Positions 1 through 6,932 of a stretch of 13,625 nucleotides of DNA are shown piece after piece. The stretch lies in NCBI GenBank assembly GCA_964506005.1, contig CAZDLX010000092.1, positions 1 through 13,625 of the forward strand, read 5' to 3'. The position numbers were made by a program, and so were the translations under genes. Each line of letters begins with the position of its first letter. The first letter of the stretch is position 1. The notes under the pieces are model-generated. The model had not been told where the DNA came from, searched no databases, and saw nothing but the letters and a program-made list of their open reading frames with translations. Source of the stretch: UBA3940 sp964506005. Lineage in GTDB: Bacteria; Chloroflexota; Anaerolineae; Aggregatilineales; UBA3940.

Positions 1-2288
1 GCGATGACCACCGTCAGATACTGCTGGATGCGCCCCGACTGCACGTACTTGAACGCGTTGCTCAGCCCGCCGATTCCCTCGACGACTTCGTCCGCGCCGC
101 CGTTGATCACGTGGGTGTCGAAGTCCTTGTTGCGCAGCGCCCACCACTCGGTTCCGCGGGCGACGAAATGTAGGAAGCCGTCGATCAGGCCGCGGTCGAT
201 TAGCTCGTAGACGACGTTCTGCGCGAGCCACCGCGTCGGGCGGACAAACAGCCAGTCGTACGCCTCGTCAACATAGTACTTGTTCGCGAAGAGCGTGTAG
301 AACGGGCCCAGGAAGCGCTGCAGCGGGTCAGCCTCGCCGGCGGCGAGCGGGCGGCGCACGTAGACCAGCCAGCCGATCAGCAGGCCGCCCAGCGCCACGA
401 CGATGGACGTGAGCAGCGGCGTCCAGCTAAAGGTCAGCGTCTCGGGGTGCTCCAGCAGCGTCCCGCCCACGAACTCGTGGAACGGATTAGCCGTGAAGAC
501 GTTGTTCAGCCCCAGAAAGCCCTCCGGGATGCCGACCCACCCCGCGACGATGGCGAAGAAGGCCAGCACCGCCAGCGGCAGGTTCATACGCCAGTCGGTC
601 TGTGTCGCCTCCTCGGCGGCAGCCGTGCGCGGCTCGCCGAAGAATGTCAGCCCGATCTGGCGCATCGTGTAGAACGCCGTCAGGAAGGCGGCGATAGCCA
701 GCACGACGAACACCACCGGCGCGTGTGCCCACGCGTCTGCCAGAATCTCGTCTTTCGACCAGAAGCCCGCCGTGATGAAGGGGAAGCCCGCCAGCGCAAA
801 TCCGCCGATCAGGAACGTCCAGGCCGTAACCGGGATGCGCCGCCACAGGCCGCCCATGTTGAACATGTCCTGCGCGTCGAAGTTGAGCGGGAAGTGGTGC
901 CCGTGGTGGTGGGCATGCTCCTCGCCGTGCTCGACGGCGTGGATCACCGAACCGGAGCCCATGAACAGCAGCGCCTTGAAGATGGCATGCGTCATCAGAT
1001 GGAAGGCCGCGGCGACATACCCGCCGATGCCGATAGCCGCCACCATGAAGCCAAGCTGCGAGATCGTCGAGTAGGCCAGGACCTTCTTAATGTCGCGCTG
1101 GGCGAGCGCGATGGTAGCGGCGAACAGAGCGGTGAACGAGCCCACCGTCGCGATGACCGTCATCGTCGGCGTCAGGCTGTGGTGGTCCCAGCCCACCGTC
1201 AGCAGCGGGAACATGCGAATGAGCATGTACACGCCGGCTGAGACCATCGTGGCGGCGTGGATCATCGCGCTGACGGGCGTCGGGCCCTCCATCGCGTCGG
1301 GCAGCCAGGTATGCAGCGGGAACTGCGCGCTCTTGCCCACCGTCCCCGCGAACAGCAGCAGGCCAATCGCCCCGCCGACCGACAGGCCGATGGCCAGGTT
1401 CGGGAAAGCCGGGTTGGTCAGCGCCGCGAGCGTCTCCTCGTTATAGAGGATATCGCGGAAGTTGAGCGTGCCGGTGAAGCTGTACAGCCACACGATGCCG
1501 AGCAGCATGATCACGTCGGCGGCGCGGGTCGTCATGAACGCTTTGATGCCCGCCTGCACCGGCGTGATGCGGTTCGGCTCGTCGGGATAGATGCGGTTGT
1601 GCCAGAAGCCGATCAGGGCATAGGAGCAGAAGCCCATGATCTCCCAGCCGGCAAACAGCAGCAGCAGGTTGTCTGCGATTGTCAGCAGCAGCATGCCCCC
1701 TGCAAACAGCGAGAGGTAGGCCATGAAGCGGGCCTTCCACGCCGTCGCGTCGAAGCGGGTAACGGTCCGGCCCGCGCTGTCGACGAACGTCTCCGGGCCG
1801 TGGTCGCCCTGATCCGCCGGCGCACCCGCGCCCGGCTCGCCCGGGGCATGCTCGCCCGGCTCGGGGCTGGCGTGCGCCTCGGGCTCCTCCATGTGCCGGA
1901 CGTGCCCCTCATCGCCGACGATGGCCGTCCAGTACTGGCCGGACGCCATGTAGCCCGTGCTGTAGATAAAGATCATCGTCGCCGTGAGCGGCACGAAAAA
2001 CAGCAAGACCGCGCTCAGCGGGTCCACGAGCGCGCCCATGTTGAAGCTGGTCTCCGCCGACGGGCCGAGCGGCAGCCACACAAACTGCGACGTGATCGGG
2101 TTCTCGCCGAGATGCGGCGTCCGCAGCGCGCTGACGAGCACAATAATGGCGACCACCCACATTGCGAGGATCGCACCTACCGCGACGAGGTCGCTGATGC
2201 GCTTGCTCTGCCGGGTGAACAGCAGGATAACGAAGAAGGCTGCAAGCGGCAGCAGGGGGATCAGCCACACGAGTTGAGTCAGGTCCAT
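1..2288 (-). CDS. nuoL: NADH-quinone oxidoreductase subunit L (NuoL), 3' end off the window
   Basis: Antiporter-like membrane subunit of respiratory complex I, part of the proton-pumping arm. I translated the frame from ATG at 2288 (GAGGA ribosome site 5 nt upstream) to the left edge: 762 codons without a stop. Hallmarks in order: first helices (residues about 1-113), GWEIMGFCSY with the conserved Glu216 (equivalent to E. coli Glu144), KAFMTTRAADV, VGKSAQFPLHTWLPDAMEGPTP with Lys319, QRDIKKVLAYSTISQLG, FKALLFMGSGSVIHA at about 436-451, and FWSKDEIL at 509-516. The family is usually about 610-680 residues; the excess comes mainly from a charged insert at residues 115-186 and a His-rich loop at 452-472. 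Judging from E. coli NuoL, only the last few tens of residues, the end of the terminal helix, should be missing. It starts 13 nt after nuoK, so it is in the same operon. nuoM and nuoN are expected outside the window. Confidence 0.96.
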   Translation of the reverse strand, partial: MDLTQLVWLIPLLPLAAFFVILLFTRQSKRISDLVAVGAILAMWVVAIIVLVSALRTPHLGENPITSQFVWLPLGPSAETSFNMGALVDPLSAVLLFFVPLTATMIFIYSTGYMASGQYWTAIVGDEGHVRHMEEPEAHASPEPGEHAPGEPGAGAPADQGDHGPETFVDSAGRTVTRFDATAWKARFMAYLSLFAGGMLLLTIADNLLLLFAGWEIMGFCSYALIGFWHNRIYPDEPNRITPVQAGIKAFMTTRAADVIMLLGIVWLYSFTGTLNFRDILYNEETLAALTNPAFPNLAIGLSVGGAIGLLLFAGTVGKSAQFPLHTWLPDAMEGPTPVSAMIHAATMVSAGVYMLIRMFPLLTVGWDHHSLTPTMTVIATVGSFTALFAATIALAQRDIKKVLAYSTISQLGFMVAAIGIGGYVAAAFHLMTHAIFKALLFMGSGSVIHAVEHGEEHAHHHGHHFPLNFDAQDMFNMGGLWRRIPVTAWTFLIGGFALAGFPFITAGFWSKDEILADAWAHAPVVFVVLAIAAFLTAFYTMRQIGLTFFGEPRTAAAEEATQTDWRMNLPLAVLAFFAIVAGWVGIPEGFLGLNNVFTANPFHEFVGGTLLEHPETLTFSWTPLLTSIVVALGGLLIGWLVYVRRPLAAGEADPLQRFLGPFYTLFANKYYVDEAYDWLFVRPTRWLAQNVVYELIDRGLIDGFLHFVARGTEWWALRNKDFDTHVINGGADEVVEGIGGLSNAFKYVQSGRIQQYLTVVI
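873..935 (-). other. His-rich loop inside NuoL
   Basis: Encodes NuoL residues 452-472, between the GSVIHA and QDMFNMGGL segments, which are nearly adjacent in E. coli-type NuoL. The loop holds seven His among Glu and Gly (VEHGEEHAHHHGHH), a composition typical of divalent-metal binding. A metal-binding role is inference only. Confidence 0.75.
1731..1946 (-). other. Charged Pro/Gly/His/Glu-rich insert inside NuoL
   Basis: These bases encode NuoL residues 115-186, between the helix ending in YSTGYM and the next helix starting RFMAYL. In E. coli NuoL the same loop is only about ten residues, and the conserved Glu is shifted by 72 residues here, which matches the insert length. The middle part (about 126-165) is rich in Glu, Pro, Gly, Ala and His with the repeated phrase PGE and has no hydrophobic run, so it should be a flexible loop. 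The last part (FVDSAGRTVTRFD) looks like a short beta-hairpin. The frame stays open throughout, so this is not a sequencing frameshift. Confidence 0.85.
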
Positions 2289-2301
2289 GAGCGTCCTCGG
2301 C

Positions 2302-2610
2302 TTACCACTTCAGCAAGTTGATATCTTCGGCGATGACCGTCTGCCGGTTGCGGTAGATGGAGATAATCAGCCCCAGGCCGACCGCCGCCTCTGCTGCCGC
2401 CACGGCAAACACGATGATGGCGAACATCTGCCCGTTGACCAGCTCCGTCGTGCCATAGCGCCAGAAAGCAACCAGGTTAATGTTGACGGCGTTCAGCACC
2501 AGCTCAATGCTCATCAGAATAGCCACCGCGTTGCGCCGGGCGAGGATGCCGTACATGCCCATGCAGAACAGCAATGCGGCAATGATGAGATACCATTCGA
2601 GAGGGATCAT
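2302..2610 (-). CDS. nuoK: NADH-quinone oxidoreductase subunit K (NuoK)
   Basis: Small three-helix subunit of the complex I membrane arm (ND4L homologue), 102 residues, the usual length. It carries both membrane-embedded acidic residues of the family: Glu36 in LMSIELVLNAVNINLV and Glu74 in AVAAAEAAVGL (E. coli Glu36 and Glu72), which belong to the proton path. Start ATG at 2610 has a GGAG site about 8 nt upstream. It lies 30 nt after nuoJ and 13 nt before nuoL, consistent with one transcript. No anomaly seen. Confidence 0.97.
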   Translation of the reverse strand: MIPLEWYLIIAALLFCMGMYGILARRNAVAILMSIELVLNAVNINLVAFWRYGTTELVNGQMFAIIVFAVAAAEAAVGLGLIISIYRNRQTVIAEDINLLKW

Positions 2611-2640
2611 CAGGGTTCTCCGAACACTCCCGGATACAGT

Positions 2641-3141
2641 CTATTCGCGCGCGACGACGATGGCGCCGATCATCGCGGCCAGCAGCAGGATCGAAGCGAT
2701 TTCAAAGGGCAGCAGGTAGCCGTACGGGCTGGCAAACGCCTGCCCGAGCCGCTCGATCATGTCCGGCGGCACATCCTGGGCGACGGTCTGCCCGCCGAAC
2801 AGGCTGACGATGGTAAAGCCCAGGATGCCAAACAGCAGCAGCGCGCCGAAGGCGGCGATAGGCCACTGCCGGTTCACACTCTCCGTCACCCCCATCACGC
2901 GCCGCGTGACCATGATCGTAATCGTGATGAGGATCGAGATCGCGCCGACGTACACCAGGATCTGCACGACCGCCAGAAACGGCGCTTCGAGCGTGATAAA
3001 CAGCCCGGCAATGCCGAACAGGGCCAGGATAAGGTAAAGCGCCGCGTGAAGCAGGTTGCGGCTCACGACCACCCCGAGGCCCCCACCCAATGCGAAGATG
3101 GCGAAGATGGCAAACGAGATGGTCAAGGGCGTGATTTCCAT
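2641..3141 (-). CDS. nuoJ: NADH-quinone oxidoreductase subunit J (NuoJ)
   Basis: Complex I membrane-arm subunit (ND6 homologue), 166 residues with five predicted hydrophobic segments. The diagnostic third helix is present at residues 58-72 (VVQILVYVGAISILI), which contains the Tyr-Val-Gly-Ala stretch where the family forms a pi-bulge during turnover. The N-terminal RNLLHAALYLILAL segment is also typical. Start ATG at 3141 is preceded by AGGAGAGAGAGG with about 8 nt spacing. It begins 18 nt after nuoH. nuoI (the 8Fe-8S ferredoxin-like subunit), which commonly lies between nuoH and nuoJ, is missing here. Confidence 0.96.
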   Translation of the reverse strand: MEITPLTISFAIFAIFALGGGLGVVVSRNLLHAALYLILALFGIAGLFITLEAPFLAVVQILVYVGAISILITITIMVTRRVMGVTESVNRQWPIAAFGALLLFGILGFTIVSLFGGQTVAQDVPPDMIERLGQAFASPYGYLLPFEIASILLLAAMIGAIVVARE

Positions 3142-3159
3142 GGAGCGAGCCTCTCTCTC

Positions 3160-4392
3160 CTACTTGGCCACGCTGGCGGCGGGGCGCTCGATAGGTGCGA
3201 CTTCGGCGGCGGCCAGCCGCTCGCGCTCGCGCCGGCCCTGCCGGACGACCATCCCCAGCGCCAGGAGCCCGACGACGACGTTGACGATGAGCAGCGCCGC
3301 CGTGCGGGGCAGCAGGTCTACGAAGCCGCCCGCCACGGCGTAGCCGGGGATGAACGTCTGCGCGATCTTGTCCACCAGGATCATGCCGACGAGAAGAACC
3401 AGCGTCAGCGGAACGAGGAACTTCCAGCAGAAGCTCATCACCTGGTCGATCCGCAGGCGGGGCAGCGTGCCGCGGACCCACACATTAAACAGGTAAATGG
3501 CGAACGTCTTAATGAAGAAGTAGACGATGCCGAGCGTCGGCACCTGCAGCGCGAACGGGCCGCGCCAGCCGCCGAAGAAGAAGATGGCGGCGAGCGCCGA
3601 GATGGTGAAGGCGTGCAGGAACTCCGCCAGGTAGAACATGGCGAAAGCCATGCCGCCGTACTCGGTCTGGTAGCCCGCAACGATCTCCGACTCCGCCTCC
3701 AGCATGTCGAACGGGGCGCGCGCCGCCTCGGCGTGGCTGCCGATGTAGAAGATGATACCGGCCAGCGGCGCCATAAAGAAGTACCACACGCTCTGCTGCT
3801 CGACGATCGCGTTGACGTTGAGCGTCCCCGACAGCATGACGGGCACCAGCAGCGTCAGGATAATCGGCACCTCGTAGCTCACCAGCATCGCCACAGCCCG
3901 GAAAGCGCCGAGCAGCGCATACTTGTTGTTGCTGCTCCAGCCCGCCATCAGCACCGCGAGGATGCCCAGCGAGCTCACTGCGATGATATACAGCGCGCCG
4001 ATGGCGACCGTCGTCCCGACGGCGCTGCGCGCAAACGGGATCGCGCCCCAGATCAGAAAGACGCTGGCGACCGAGATGACAGGCGCCAGCATGAACGGAA
4101 TAAGGTCCGCCCCGGTGGGGATGATGATCTCTTTGGTGAGCAGCTTGACCACGTCCGCGACGTTCTGGAACAGCCCCCACGGGCCGACGCGGTTCGGGCC
4201 GATGCGGTTCTGGATGCGCCCCACGAGCTTGCGCTCGATCCAGATAATGAAGAGGGCCAGCGTGAGCAGGAAGAAGATGATGGTGAGCGACCCGAGCACG
4301 CCGAAGACGAGGTCAATCACCAGGTCGCTCGCGCCGAGGTTCTCAAGCAGGCGCCGGGTCCACTCGCCGATGGTGGTGAAGATATCCGCCAT
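3160..4392 (-). CDS. nuoH: NADH-quinone oxidoreductase subunit H (NuoH)
   Basis: Complex I subunit (ND1 homologue) that joins the membrane arm to the peripheral arm and helps form the quinone chamber. Motifs: IERKLVGRIQNRIGPNRVGP (residues 52-71), GWSSNNKYALLGAFRA (151-166), RAPFD (225-229), EAESE (232-236) and GYQTEYGGM (240-248), the last three forming the conserved acidic cytosolic loops. At 410 residues it is longer than E. coli NuoH (325), with extra hydrophobic sequence and a basic-then-Ala/Pro C-terminal tail. I place the start at ATG 4392. A TTG three codons earlier (4401) leaves only 2 nt after the AGGAG site, while the ATG leaves 11 nt, the same spacing as nuoA. Confidence 0.95.
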   Translation of the reverse strand: MADIFTTIGEWTRRLLENLGASDLVIDLVFGVLGSLTIIFFLLTLALFIIWIERKLVGRIQNRIGPNRVGPWGLFQNVADVVKLLTKEIIIPTGADLIPFMLAPVISVASVFLIWGAIPFARSAVGTTVAIGALYIIAVSSLGILAVLMAGWSSNNKYALLGAFRAVAMLVSYEVPIILTLLVPVMLSGTLNVNAIVEQQSVWYFFMAPLAGIIFYIGSHAEAARAPFDMLEAESEIVAGYQTEYGGMAFAMFYLAEFLHAFTISALAAIFFFGGWRGPFALQVPTLGIVYFFIKTFAIYLFNVWVRGTLPRLRIDQVMSFCWKFLVPLTLVLLVGMILVDKIAQTFIPGYAVAGGFVDLLPRTAALLIVNVVVGLLALGMVVRQGRRERERLAAAEVAPIERPAASVAK

Positions 4393-4521
4393 ACTAGCCA
4401 ATTCTCCTCAACAGGCATCACGCAGAAGCGTAACCCCACCGGAGACAGCTCCGGTAGAGTGCAGACGTGATGGGACAGCCTTCTTGTGGGGCAGCAACCC
4501 CGGTCAATGCCGCAGGGCAGC

Positions 4522-4555
4522 AAAACGCTGTTAGCCAGCTCCCCGGCTAACAGCG
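4522..4555 (-). terminator. Terminator-like hairpin between nuoA and nuoH
   Basis: Read on the minus strand, a perfect 11-bp stem (CGCTGTTAGCC / GGCTAACAGCG, 4526-4536 and 4545-4555) with an 8-nt loop is followed at once by TTTT and then GCTG. It begins 11 nt after the nuoA stop. The U-run is short, so termination is probably partial. A second, weaker 7-bp hairpin (ACCGGAG / CTCCGGT, 4438-4455) lies further on, 45 nt before the nuoH start. I see no convincing promoter between the hairpin and nuoH, which argues for read-through attenuation or an RNA-processing/stability element rather than a full stop. Confidence 0.55.
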
Positions 4556-4566
4556 CGGAAATACAC

Positions 4567-4920
4567 TCAGACCCATTCGAGAGCGCCTGTACGCCAGGCG
4601 TAGACGAGGGCCATACCGAGCAGCAGGATGAAGATCACACCTTCGACCGCACCAAACAGCGGAAGCTGGTTGTACGCAACCGCCCACGGGAAGAGGAAGA
4701 CCACTTCGATATCGAAGACAAGGAAGACGAGAGCGAAGATGTAGTACTGGATCTTGAACTGTACCCAGGTGTCGCCGACCGTCTCGACGCCGCATTCGTA
4801 CGTCGAGTTCTTGAGCTCGTTCGGACGGTTCGGCCCGAGGACTCGCCCCAGGATAATGGGCGCCATGGGAATCAGGACTGAGAAGACTGCGAGAACCGCG
4901 ATGAACGTCCATTCACTCAC
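4567..4920 (-). CDS. nuoA: NADH-quinone oxidoreductase subunit A (NuoA)
   Basis: Complex I membrane subunit (ND3 homologue), 117 residues, three helices. The loop near the quinone site carries the family signature YECGVE (41-46, with Cys43 of the loop that changes conformation between active and resting enzyme), and the second helix has FDIEVVFLFPWA (69-80) with the conserved acidic Asp70 and Glu72. The start is GTG at 4920 with AAGGAG 11 nt upstream; an ATG closer to that site opens a frame that stops almost at once. It is first in the operon, preceded by a strong promoter. nuoH, not nuoB, follows. Confidence 0.96.
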   Translation of the reverse strand: MSEWTFIAVLAVFSVLIPMAPIILGRVLGPNRPNELKNSTYECGVETVGDTWVQFKIQYYIFALVFLVFDIEVVFLFPWAVAYNQLPLFGAVEGVIFILLLGMALVYAWRTGALEWV

Positions 4921-4947
4921 GAGCGCTCATACTCCTTCAGCAGTAGA

Positions 4948-4988
4948 GGGCCCGGCAGGAAACCCGGGGGCGTAGGTTTCTGCGGCCC
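4948..4988 (-). promoter_or_regulatory. Long hairpin in the nuoA 5' leader
   Basis: In the predicted nuoA leader the arms GGGCC-GCAG-AAACC and GGTTT-c-CTGC-cg-GGCCC pair over 14 bp with two small bulges on one side and a 10-nt loop. The structure ends about 10 nt before the ribosome site (4932-4937). No U-run follows, so it is not a terminator. It could protect the transcript or tune translation of nuoA. The pairing is seen directly; the role is inference. Confidence 0.5.
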
Positions 4989-5030
4989 GTCTATTCGTGA
5001 TTATGCCGGTTTGTGAAGTCTGTCGCTTGA

Positions 5031-5059
5031 AGTATAACATTGCGAAAATCATAAGGCAA
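5031..5059 (-). promoter_or_regulatory. Sigma70-type promoter for the nuo operon
   Basis: On the minus strand TTGCCT (5059-5054), a 17-nt spacer, then TATACT (5036-5031). Transcription should start near 5024, giving a leader of about 100 nt before the nuoA GTG. It lies 36 nt past the stop of the upstream lipoprotein gene, so the nuo operon has its own promoter. Confidence 0.7.
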
Positions 5060-5094
5060 CAGACCTTGTCCGATTTATCAGGACTCTCCAGCCC

Positions 5095-6507
5095 CTATTC
5101 CGCACCCCCGACAGAGGGCACAACCACCGGCTGCTCGCCCTCGCCCAGAGGTGTGACGTCCGAGCCATCCAGCGGCAGGATGACGATCTCCGACGCACCA
5201 CCCGCCACCGGAACGCGCTGCACGACCAGCGCCTCGCCCCCGTACCACGCAAGCGCCGGGTAGCTGAAGCCTCCGGCGGTGCCGAGCGCGTTCTCCGTGA
5301 AGCCGCCGTCAACCGACGGCACAAGCAGCACAAGCTCGCTGCCTGCCGCCGGGTCGAACGGCACCGCGGACCGCACCGCCGCGATCATCTGGCCATCCGG
5401 CGAGAATGCCGCAGTGTGGTACTGCACGGCGTCCCCAACGCCGATGCGCTGGGCGTTGACCAGCCCCTCGGTGGAGCTCAACTCCGCGACGTACAGCGGA
5501 AGCGGCGCATCCGGGCCAGCCTCGGCCCAGCCACTGCGGTCGAAGAACAGCAGGTGCATCTGGTCGGGCGAGAGGTCGACGACCTCAGCCGAGGGGAAGC
5601 CCTCGGCGGGCAGCGGGATCAGCCCGGCGTCGAGCAGCAGCAGGCGGCTCGCCGACTCATCCCCGACCCGGTGCTCGGAGAGCAGCAGGCGGCGCTCCCC
5701 GAGGACTTCCCGCAGAACAACCTCGCTGCCGGTCGACTCAGGCACCGCCGTAATCGGCACCGGCTCGCCGGGCGGGTCGATGGAAACCTCGTGGATCACG
5801 TGCCAGCGGCCATCAGCCTGGCCCTCCGGGATGCCTGCAGGGTTATCGGTGGTCTTCTGATAGTAGAGCGTGCTGCCGGCAGGTCGCCAGGCGGGCTGGC
5901 TGACGATATCCGGCGCGGCGTCGTCCACGACGGTGAGCGTGCCATCGGCAAGGGTCAGTACGGCAACCTGCGATGCGTCGATGGTGAAGGCGGCATGGCG
6001 TCCGTCCGGCGAGATCGAGAGATCGCGCACGACCGCGCCTTCCGGCAGTTCGGTGAGCGGCTCTGCTTCGCCCTCCCCCATCGACAGCCAGAGCTGCCCG
6101 CCCCGCACAAACACGATTCCAGCAGGCTGCGCCGCTGCCGCAGGCTGCGCCGCTGCCTCACCCGATACGGCGGCGGTCGGCTCGGCGGTTGGCAATGTAA
6201 CGGGCGTCGCACTCGGCGCGGGTTCAGCCGTTGCCTCGCCGACGTCCTGCGCCTCGACGGGCTGCTCGGTCGGCTCGCCCAGCTCGACCGGCTCCGTCCC
6301 AGCGGGGGCCTCGCCGGCGGGCTGCGTGGGCTCCCCGCCGAGGGGTGTCACGTCGAGAACGTCGGGCTGCTCGACGGCTGCGGCGTCCGCCTGTGCGGTT
6401 GGCGTCGTGGCCTCCCCGCCGGTGTTTCCACCGAGCGCGTCACAGCCCGCCAGCACCAGCATCAGCGCCAGCACACCACCCACGAGAACCCCACGCGGTT
6501 TCCCCAT
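5095..6507 (-). CDS. Secreted lipoprotein with low-complexity linker and TolB/WD40-like beta-propeller
   Basis: Predicted surface or envelope lipoprotein of 470 residues. The N-terminus MGKPRG, a hydrophobic run and the lipobox LAGC (Cys22) form a class II signal peptide. Residues 23 to about 129 are an Ala/Pro/Glu/Thr-rich linker that should be disordered. From about residue 130 (GIVFVRGGQLWLS) the chain shows repeated beta-strand blades with the PD40-type phrase SPDG: SISPDGRHAAFTID, SQPAWRPAGSTLYY, LSPDQMHLLFF, AAFSPDGQMIAAVR. This fits a TolB-like propeller. I chose ATG at 6507 because it puts the signal peptide at the N-terminus and has AGGAG 9 nt upstream; the frame is open further up but the extra residues would precede the signal sequence. 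Its ligand and role are unknown. It is transcribed toward the nuo operon but has its own promoter. Confidence 0.8.
   Translation of the reverse strand: MGKPRGVLVGGVLALMLVLAGCDALGGNTGGEATTPTAQADAAAVEQPDVLDVTPLGGEPTQPAGEAPAGTEPVELGEPTEQPVEAQDVGEATAEPAPSATPVTLPTAEPTAAVSGEAAAQPAAAAQPAGIVFVRGGQLWLSMGEGEAEPLTELPEGAVVRDLSISPDGRHAAFTIDASQVAVLTLADGTLTVVDDAAPDIVSQPAWRPAGSTLYYQKTTDNPAGIPEGQADGRWHVIHEVSIDPPGEPVPITAVPESTGSEVVLREVLGERRLLLSEHRVGDESASRLLLLDAGLIPLPAEGFPSAEVVDLSPDQMHLLFFDRSGWAEAGPDAPLPLYVAELSSTEGLVNAQRIGVGDAVQYHTAAFSPDGQMIAAVRSAVPFDPAAGSELVLLVPSVDGGFTENALGTAGGFSYPALAWYGGEALVVQRVPVAGGASEIVILPLDGSDVTPLGEGEQPVVVPSVGGAE
6122..6157 (-). repeat. Perfect 18-bp tandem duplication in the lipoprotein linker
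   Basis: Two exact head-to-tail copies (6122-6139 and 6140-6157) of an 18-bp unit, in frame, adding one AAQPA-type unit to the disordered linker just before the propeller. It is likely a slippage site that changes linker length between strains. Confidence 0.8.
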
Positions 6508-6542
6508 CCCATGACACTCCTCTACCTCAGAACCATATGGCA

Positions 6543-6570
6543 ATCCTAACATAGAGTTGGGGCGTGTCAA
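6543..6570 (-). promoter_or_regulatory. Promoter of the lipoprotein gene
   Basis: On the minus strand a perfect TTGACA (6570-6565), a 16-nt spacer and TAGGAT (6548-6543), about 36 nt before the chosen ATG and with the AGGAG ribosome site between. The -35 box is 14 nt from the -35 box of the plus-strand promoter, so the two are back to back. Confidence 0.6.
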
Positions 6571-6584
6571 CCCTGGCGCGGCGC

Positions 6585-6613
6585 TTGACGCCTCACCGCA
6601 AGCGGCGTATACT
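6585..6613 (+). promoter_or_regulatory. Promoter of the FmdB-like / CsoR-family gene pair
   Basis: TTGACG (6585-6590), 17-nt spacer, TATACT (6608-6613): a near-consensus sigma70-type promoter, with transcription expected to start near 6620. It drives the zinc-ribbon gene at 6656 and probably the regulator at 6933, with no other promoter seen between. Confidence 0.72.
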
Positions 6614-6625
6614 CCCCCCGAGTAT
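6609..6625 (+). promoter_or_regulatory. Candidate CsoR/RcnR-superfamily operator over the -10 box
   Basis: The sequence reads ATACTC-CCCCC-GAGTAT, a perfect 6-bp inverted repeat around a C-run, equivalent to TACT-C6-G-AGTA. From memory, RcnR sites read TACT-G6-N-AGTA, and the whole superfamily reads a G/C tract flanked by A/T-rich inverted arms. It overlaps the -10 TATACT and the likely start site, where bound repressor would block transcription. A gene for a protein of this superfamily is the second gene downstream. Confidence 0.65.
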
Positions 6626-6655
6626 CCAGCGTGGCCGTGAAGGAGTCAGGTTCAC

Positions 6656-6862
6656 ATGCCCATTTATGAATACGTGTGCCCGCAGTGCGGGCGCGATTTC
6701 CAGAAGCGCGTGGGTTTCAGCCAGGCCGACGACCGGCAGACGTGCCCGCACTGCGGCAGCCGGCACGGACGGCGGCAGCTCTCGCTGATTGGCGGCGTGT
6801 CGGGCGGGTCGAGCTCGCCGGGAACCAACAGCGGCTCGTCAAGCTGCGGGCCGGTTGGTTGA
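6656..6862 (+). CDS. FmdB-family zinc ribbon protein
   Basis: 68 residues beginning MPIYEYVCPQCG, the typical opening of the FmdB/CxxC zinc-ribbon family. Two CxxC pairs (Cys8/Cys11 and Cys30/Cys33) should bind one zinc. The rest is a Gly/Ser-rich tail ending in SSCGPVG, also usual for the family. AAGGAG lies 10 nt before the ATG. The family is named for a putative regulator of formamidase genes, but its biochemical role is not established, so I give no function. It lies first after an operator-bearing promoter and 70 nt ahead of the metal/persulfide-sensor-like gene, so it is probably under that regulator's control. Confidence 0.88.
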   Translation: MPIYEYVCPQCGRDFQKRVGFSQADDRQTCPHCGSRHGRRQLSLIGGVSGGSSSPGTNSGSSSCGPVG

Positions 6863-6932
6863 GCGCCCTTACGCTGAGTGGCGCCGTGCGCGCCACAACA
6901 CTCGTTCGCAGGCATTAAGGGGAGCCAGCGCG

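Noticed and set aside
4393..4401. TTG start for nuoH at 4401
   Set aside because: It would leave only 2 nt after the AGGAG site; ATG at 4392 has workable spacing.
2287..4470. Open frame of 727 codons on the plus strand
   Set aside because: It lies antisense to nuoK, nuoJ and nuoH, which are certain. Its Asp/His/Arg/Gln-rich translation is the usual mirror of hydrophobic GC-rich genes.
5416..6549. Open frame of 377 codons on the plus strand
   Set aside because: Antisense to the lipoprotein gene, which has a signal peptide, lipobox, ribosome site and propeller motifs.
6508..6570. Longer N-terminus for the lipoprotein
   Set aside because: It would place 21 residues ahead of the signal peptide and run through the promoter and ribosome site.
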